NCBI GenBank assembly: GCA_002439705.1
Contig: DJPE01000050.1
Location: forward strand, 9,699 to 21,515
Reading direction: 5' to 3'
Source of the DNA: Christensenella sp. UBA6420
GTDB lineage: Bacteria > Bacillota > Clostridia > Christensenellales > DTU072
DNA: 11,817 nt
Part shown: piece by piece, positions 7,989-11,817 of the stretch
Layout of the letters: every line of letters starts with the position of its first letter
How positions within the stretch are numbered: the first letter of the stretch is position 1
Position numbers and translations under genes: made by a program
The notes under the pieces: generated by a model
The model's database searches: none
Told to the model about the DNA's origin: nothing
What the model saw: the letters and a program-made list of their open reading frames with translations, nothing else

Positions 7989-8851
7989 TGGGCAGAATAA
8001 TGAAATGCGGTCTGTTCGACGGATACGCGAGATTAGCGTTAATCGACCTGACCGATATAGTGAACGAAGAAATAAAAATTCACGACTTGTCGCCGCTTGC
8101 GACGGCGGCTCTCGGCAGAAGTATGCTTGCCGGGGCGTACGTCGGAAATAATCTTAAATCCGACGACAACACTTACAGCGTTACTATAAACGGCGGCGGT
8201 CCGTTGGGTCCGATAGTCGTAGCCGGCGGATACGGCAATATAAGGGGGTACGTCACGGACAACAAGGTAAGTTTACCGTTAAAACAGGACGGACACCTTG
8301 ACGTAGGCGGCGGAGTCGGTAAAGACGGATATATAAGCGTAGTCAAGGACTTAGGACTTAAAGACCCGTACGTTGGACGGAGCGAACTAATTAGCGGCGA
8401 AATTGCCGAAGACTTCGCCAAGTACCTTCTGATAAGCGAAGGAATACGGAGCGCGGTCGCGTTCGGGGTTAAGGTCAATAAAGACGGTTGCGTCACAGCC
8501 TGCGGAATAGTAGCCGAAGCTTTGCCGGGAATAACGGAAGATATGCTCGTAATGCTCGAAGACGTAATGAACAATTTTACCGCGTTAAGCGATATTACCG
8601 AAAAGAAGAGTATAGAAGAAGTTTACGACTTTTATTTTTCTCATCTCGACGCCACCGTGTACGAAACGGAACAAATCGTCCTGAAATGCAACTGTTCTTA
8701 CGAACGGATAGAAAGTTTGGTAAAGAGTTTGGGAAAATCGGAGTGCGAGCAGATTATCGCCGAGCAGGGAAAAATCGAAGCGGTATGCCATTTCTGCGAA
8801 AAAAGGTACGCTTTTAGTAAAGAGGACGTCGAAAAACTATGGGACAAGTAA
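7988..8851 (+). CDS. hslO: Hsp33 redox-regulated chaperone
   Basis: 287 residues, the usual length of Hsp33. This cytosolic holdase is inactive when its zinc centre is reduced and is activated by oxidative unfolding. The C-terminal zinc-binding module is intact: C234-N-C236 and C267-H-F-C270, separated by 30 residues, matching the CxC-x(27-32)-CxxC rule. The N-terminal domain shows the family's recurring glycines: NGGGPLGPIVV, YGNIRGYV and the DVGGGVGKDGYISVVKDLG stretch. An in-frame ATG at 8000 (MKCGLFDG) is an alternative start, but the strong GGAGG favours 7988. The neighbouring HAD gene shares its stop base, and the following gene starts 13 bases before this stop. Function as oxidative-stress chaperone is well supported by the motifs. 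The link to neighbouring genes is unknown. Confidence 0.97.
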   Translation: MGRIMKCGLFDGYARLALIDLTDIVNEEIKIHDLSPLATAALGRSMLAGAYVGNNLKSDDNTYSVTINGGGPLGPIVVAGGYGNIRGYVTDNKVSLPLKQDGHLDVGGGVGKDGYISVVKDLGLKDPYVGRSELISGEIAEDFAKYLLISEGIRSAVAFGVKVNKDGCVTACGIVAEALPGITEDMLVMLEDVMNNFTALSDITEKKSIEEVYDFYFSHLDATVYETEQIVLKCNCSYERIESLVKSLGKSECEQIIAEQGKIEAVCHFCEKRYAFSKEDVEKLWDK

Positions 8852-10365
8852 TAGAACTCGTTTTAAGCTACGACAATTTAATTAAGTTTGCCGAAACCGC
8901 TCTCGAAAAGGGGGATACGCTTACCTGCGCTCTTAACTTAAACGAAGCGTTGACCAAAGCCGACGGACGGGAAAAGGTAAGACGGGTGTACGAGCTGTTC
9001 GTGGAATGTTTCCGCATGTCGAGCAGCGTCACCGCCGTGATGCAGGCAATTATGAAAGAAATCGAAAATAGAGTCGACGACGACTATTACAGGTTCGATT
9101 TCGCCAACAAGAAAAAGGCGTATCCGCTCGAAGACGAAGAAGAACCCGATTACGAAACGATAAGGGTATGTAACGACGTCAAGAATAAGATAATCGAAAG
9201 AAAGTACGAAGAAGCTATGCTTCTCCTTACCGCGGTGCAACCGACTTCCGAACTCTGCGAAGGCATAATCGACGCATTAAACGACGCGGTGGATATAGAT
9301 AAGGGAATAAATATAGACAAGTATTTATTGCACGTTCTTGCCTTAATGACGGCTTCTTCGTCCAAGGTAGAGATTTTACGCCTTATGTTGCGGGGCGGAC
9401 AGGTCACACACAGAATGATGATAGAAAGCGCGGACTTTTTACTGGACGACGACGACAGCAACGCATTGTGCCTTATAGGAATGGCGTTCTTTGAAAACAA
9501 CGAAACGCAGATAGCGAAAAAGTTTTTTAAGAAAGCTCTTTCGATAGATCCCATCGACGAAGACGCCCTTTACTATATGACGGTGATAAAAATTCTTACC
9601 AAAGACGAAACCGACAAGACCGACTACTGGGGCAGATACAAACAAGTTTATAAGATTACCGAACCGCCCGTAAGGACGATGGAAGAGTTCTTTAAGTCCG
9701 ACGACGTGAACGCGCTCGTGCCGTACAGAGTTTTCCCCGGCAAGTTCGTTTCGGAAAAACTTACCGTTCTGGCGCTCGCCGCTTCGGACAAGGAAGATAT
9801 TACCCCGGATTACGCGTCTGACTTTATAGAGTTTTGGAAATGCGCGTCGGAACACGCAAGTTATTTCCTTATAGATATTTTAGGTAAAACCGACGGAAAA
9901 CCCGTCCTTACCGAAACGTATAAGACCCTTTTGTCTTCGGCGAGAGTTCCCGACGGGTTGAAAGAAAAGATTATGACCGCCCTTATAGAAAGCGGCTACG
10001 AAGGAACTTTGTCGATACTGACGGAAGGCAGAGCGGTAGTGATGAGAGTAACGAAACTTCACAAGAGAGTACATAAATTATGGAGCGTACTCTATCGGAT
10101 AGTGCTTAAAAATTCGCCTTTCTGCGAAGAGTACCTGCCGATAAACTGCGGCGATCTTGCGTATATAATAAAAAGGCTCGACGGAATGATACAACCCGAC
10201 GAAGAAGATTTCAACTTCTGTCTTGCCATGCTCGTAATAAACTATATAAAACGACTTAAAATAAACATAGATTATCTGTCCGCTCTGAAAGCGTTGGAGA
10301 TAGACTCGACCGACATTGACAGGGGACTGAAAAAATTTGATCTGGACGACATTTTCATTCAATGA
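8839..10365 (+). CDS. Cytosolic helical protein with TPR-like segment, function unknown
   Basis: 508 residues, not recognised as a named family. No signal peptide or membrane segment is visible, so it should be cytosolic. It appears almost entirely alpha-helical and rich in acidic and lysine residues. Residues about 209-247 (ALCLIGMAFFENNETQIAKK, then FFKKALSIDPIDEDA) fit one tetratricopeptide unit with its A-x2-L-G, A-x-F and A-L-x-x-DP positions. The N-terminal helices (FAETALEKGDTLTCALNLNEAL) also look like a TPR-type pair. TPR arrays usually mediate protein contacts, so an adaptor or scaffold role is plausible but not shown. The ATG at 8839 lies 13 bases inside hslO, with an AGAGGA element at 8821-8826 as possible binding site. 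Its stop overlaps the next start in ATGA. It sits between a chaperone and a surface lipoprotein. Confidence 0.75.
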   Translation: MGQVIELVLSYDNLIKFAETALEKGDTLTCALNLNEALTKADGREKVRRVYELFVECFRMSSSVTAVMQAIMKEIENRVDDDYYRFDFANKKKAYPLEDEEEPDYETIRVCNDVKNKIIERKYEEAMLLLTAVQPTSELCEGIIDALNDAVDIDKGINIDKYLLHVLALMTASSSKVEILRLMLRGGQVTHRMMIESADFLLDDDDSNALCLIGMAFFENNETQIAKKFFKKALSIDPIDEDALYYMTVIKILTKDETDKTDYWGRYKQVYKITEPPVRTMEEFFKSDDVNALVPYRVFPGKFVSEKLTVLALAASDKEDITPDYASDFIEFWKCASEHASYFLIDILGKTDGKPVLTETYKTLLSSARVPDGLKEKIMTALIESGYEGTLSILTEGRAVVMRVTKLHKRVHKLWSVLYRIVLKNSPFCEEYLPINCGDLAYIIKRLDGMIQPDEEDFNFCLAMLVINYIKRLKINIDYLSALKALEIDSTDIDRGLKKFDLDDIFIQ

Positions 10366-11817
10366 AAAAAGCGTGCGTTTGCGTAGCGATTCTTATTGCT
10401 TTGGTTCTTCTCGTCGCGGGGTGTTCCGAGAGAGTGCCCGAAACAGAGTATTCCGTTAAGTTCGTGACGAACGGCGGAACGAAGATAGCTGAAATTTTCG
10501 GAACGATAGTCACCGACTGTCCCGTGCCCGAACTCGACGGATACGTTTTTGAAGGATGGTACGAAGACTCGGACTTCAAGACCGAGCAGGTGACTTTTCC
10601 GTACACGCCGCAAGGGCAAACCACGCTTTACGCAAAGTATATTAACGTCGCCGTCGGCAACGAAGAAATTAAATACGATTACGACGCCGAAGGCGAATAT
10701 TATATAGCGAAAAAATATAGCGGAAACTCTATTAACGTAGTCGTGCCCGACACTTACGCAGGCAAACCGGTAAAAAAAATCGCTTCCGGATTATTGGGCG
10801 TAACGAGTCGAACGGAAAGATTATATTTAGGCGAAAACGTCGAAAAAATCGAAACGAATTTCTATTTATGCCCAAAGTTTAACGAGTTCATTTTACTGAA
10901 AAACAGCGAATTTTTGTCGGTGGAAGACGGTGTTCTATATGACAAAAACAAGACGTTCTTTTACTGTTTTCCGAGAAACAAAACTGTAAGTAACGGCGGA
11001 ATTTTCACCTTGCCCGACACGGTGAAAACAGTGGCGGAAAACGCTTTCCGTTCCGTCGACGGACTGAGAATACTTAATTTGGGCGAGAATACGGAAAGTA
11101 TTGACGAAGACTTTTCCGAAAATAAAAATCTCGAAAAAATAAACGCGTCGGGTAGGTTCTACTATTCCGATAACGGAGTGCTTTACAATGCGGAAAAGAC
11201 CGTTTTATTATCGTTTCCCGTCAAAAATTCAAAAAATTACACTTTGCTTTCCACGACGGAAGAGATAAGGGAGAACGCTTTTCGCAACGCGGAGATACTT
11301 ACTCTCGCACTTAATTCTTCTCTGAAAATTTTTAATCCACAGGATAACACTAATCTTACCGAAATAGTCGTTCCGTCGGGTAACGATTGCTATGTGTCTG
11401 TGGACGGAGTTCTGTACGACAAAGGCATGACGGAAATTATAAAATATCCCGAAAATAAGCAGGGCGAAAAATTTACGCTTTTCGGGGTAAAATCGATAGG
11501 AAAAAACGCTTTCGCTTTTTGTAAAAATCTTAAAATTCTGACGATAAATAAGGAAGTCGAAAATATAAAACAATTCGCATTTTTCAACGCTCGTCTTAAC
11601 GAGATAATTTTCGAAAAGGACAGCGAACTTAAAGTAATCGACGACACCGCTTTCATTATGGCGGACGATATGCAAAATCTCGTTCTCACCGCGACCGTTC
11701 CGCCCGAATTCGACGGCGAAGGACTCGAAATAGAATTTAATATTACCGTTCCCGCGGAGTCCTACTACGCGTATATCGACGCGTGGAGCTATCTGTATCT
11801 GCGGATAGTGAAAGGGG
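10362..11817 (+). CDS. BspA-like leucine-rich-repeat lipoprotein with InlB B-repeat (3' end cut by window)
   Basis: 485 codons are open to the window end with no stop. The start ATG overlaps the upstream TGA in ATGA. The N-terminus is a lipoprotein signal: MKKA, a hydrophobic core and lipobox VAGC with lipid-modified C21. Residues about 31-92 form an InlB B-repeat/Flg_new-type module (VKFVTNGG, LDGYVFEGWYEDSDF, TTLYAKY). From about 105 onward BspA-type LRR units follow, for example ENAFRSVDGLRILNL and IGKNAFAFCKNLKIL, broken by three V-L-Y plus charged insert units. Near the end VPAESYYAYIDAWSYLY matches the VP-x-S-x2-x-Y-x3-W terminal cap common in BspA-like proteins, so only a short tail is probably missing. 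Such proteins are displayed on the outer face and often bind host or matrix ligands, though the ligand here is unknown. By eye the gene is somewhat more A/T-rich than valS. Confidence 0.9.
   Translation, partial: MKKACVCVAILIALVLLVAGCSERVPETEYSVKFVTNGGTKIAEIFGTIVTDCPVPELDGYVFEGWYEDSDFKTEQVTFPYTPQGQTTLYAKYINVAVGNEEIKYDYDAEGEYYIAKKYSGNSINVVVPDTYAGKPVKKIASGLLGVTSRTERLYLGENVEKIETNFYLCPKFNEFILLKNSEFLSVEDGVLYDKNKTFFYCFPRNKTVSNGGIFTLPDTVKTVAENAFRSVDGLRILNLGENTESIDEDFSENKNLEKINASGRFYYSDNGVLYNAEKTVLLSFPVKNSKNYTLLSTTEEIRENAFRNAEILTLALNSSLKIFNPQDNTNLTEIVVPSGNDCYVSVDGVLYDKGMTEIIKYPENKQGEKFTLFGVKSIGKNAFAFCKNLKILTINKEVENIKQFAFFNARLNEIIFEKDSELKVIDDTAFIMADDMQNLVLTATVPPEFDGEGLEIEFNITVPAESYYAYIDAWSYLYLRIVKG
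10920..11460 (+). repeat. Three V-L-Y-[DN] super-module units within the LRR lipoprotein
   Basis: The sequences EDGVLYDKNKT, DNGVLYNAEKT and VDGVLYDKGMT recur with V codons at 10932, 11178 and 11409, that is 82 and 77 residues apart. Each leads into an aromatic/hydrophobic strand ending in FP or YP (YCFPRNK, LSFPVKN, IKYPENK) and then LRR units. This is a protein-level repeat, with little DNA identity. Confidence 0.75.

Noticed and set aside
10355..10624. Minus-strand frames opposite the lipoprotein signal region
   Set aside because: The + strand has a clear lipobox, an ATGA junction and an open frame of 485 codons. The minus frames are its shadow.
1..11817. Mobile element, CRISPR array, tRNA/rRNA or defence island
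   Set aside because: No transposase, integrase, spaced direct repeats, cloverleaf-like sequence or nuclease motif was seen. Nearly every base is within an assigned coding frame.

Overview
The window looks like chromosomal DNA from a Gram-positive, anaerobe-type Firmicute, most likely an uncultured gut Clostridia lineage. The taxonomic call is inference. It rests on a type I membrane-anchored MBG/YDG surface protein, a BspA-like leucine-rich-repeat lipoprotein with an InlB B-repeat, a clostridial-style ValRS with a zinc ribbon, a redox-type Hsp33, and ATA/AGA-rich codon use. No phylogenetic marker was searched.

All eight genes lie on the + strand and are packed almost without gaps: junctions of -7, +2, +23, +6, -1, -13 and -4 bases, counted left to right. 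No stretch above 23 bases is non-coding. I see no internal terminator, no convincing promoter, no RNA gene, no mobile element and no CRISPR array. The whole window therefore reads as the middle of one long transcription unit, with both end genes cut by the window edge.

Layout: (1) 1-2324, the 3' part of a large surface protein made of at least seven degenerate Ig-like MBG/YDG modules plus a C-terminal membrane anchor. (2) 2318-3925, a second secreted, C-terminally anchored surface protein. (3) 3928-4701, a CDP-alcohol phosphatidyltransferase (PgsA-like) whose active-site signature carries a 13-residue insertion. (4) 4725-7337, valyl-tRNA synthetase. (5) 7344-7988, a HAD-family phosphatase. 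(6) 7988-8851, Hsp33 (hslO). (7) 8839-10365, a cytosolic all-helical protein with a TPR-like segment and no recognised function. (8) 10362-end, a BspA-like LRR lipoprotein, nearly complete at the window edge.

The genes fall into two themes: cell envelope (two anchored surface proteins, a phospholipid synthase, a surface lipoprotein) and translation/protein quality control (ValRS, Hsp33). Nothing shows that they form one pathway. The most notable observations are the insertion inside the PgsA catalytic motif, the modular architecture of the three surface proteins, and housekeeping genes sandwiched between surface-protein genes. I did not find a convincing new defence, mobile or regulatory system.
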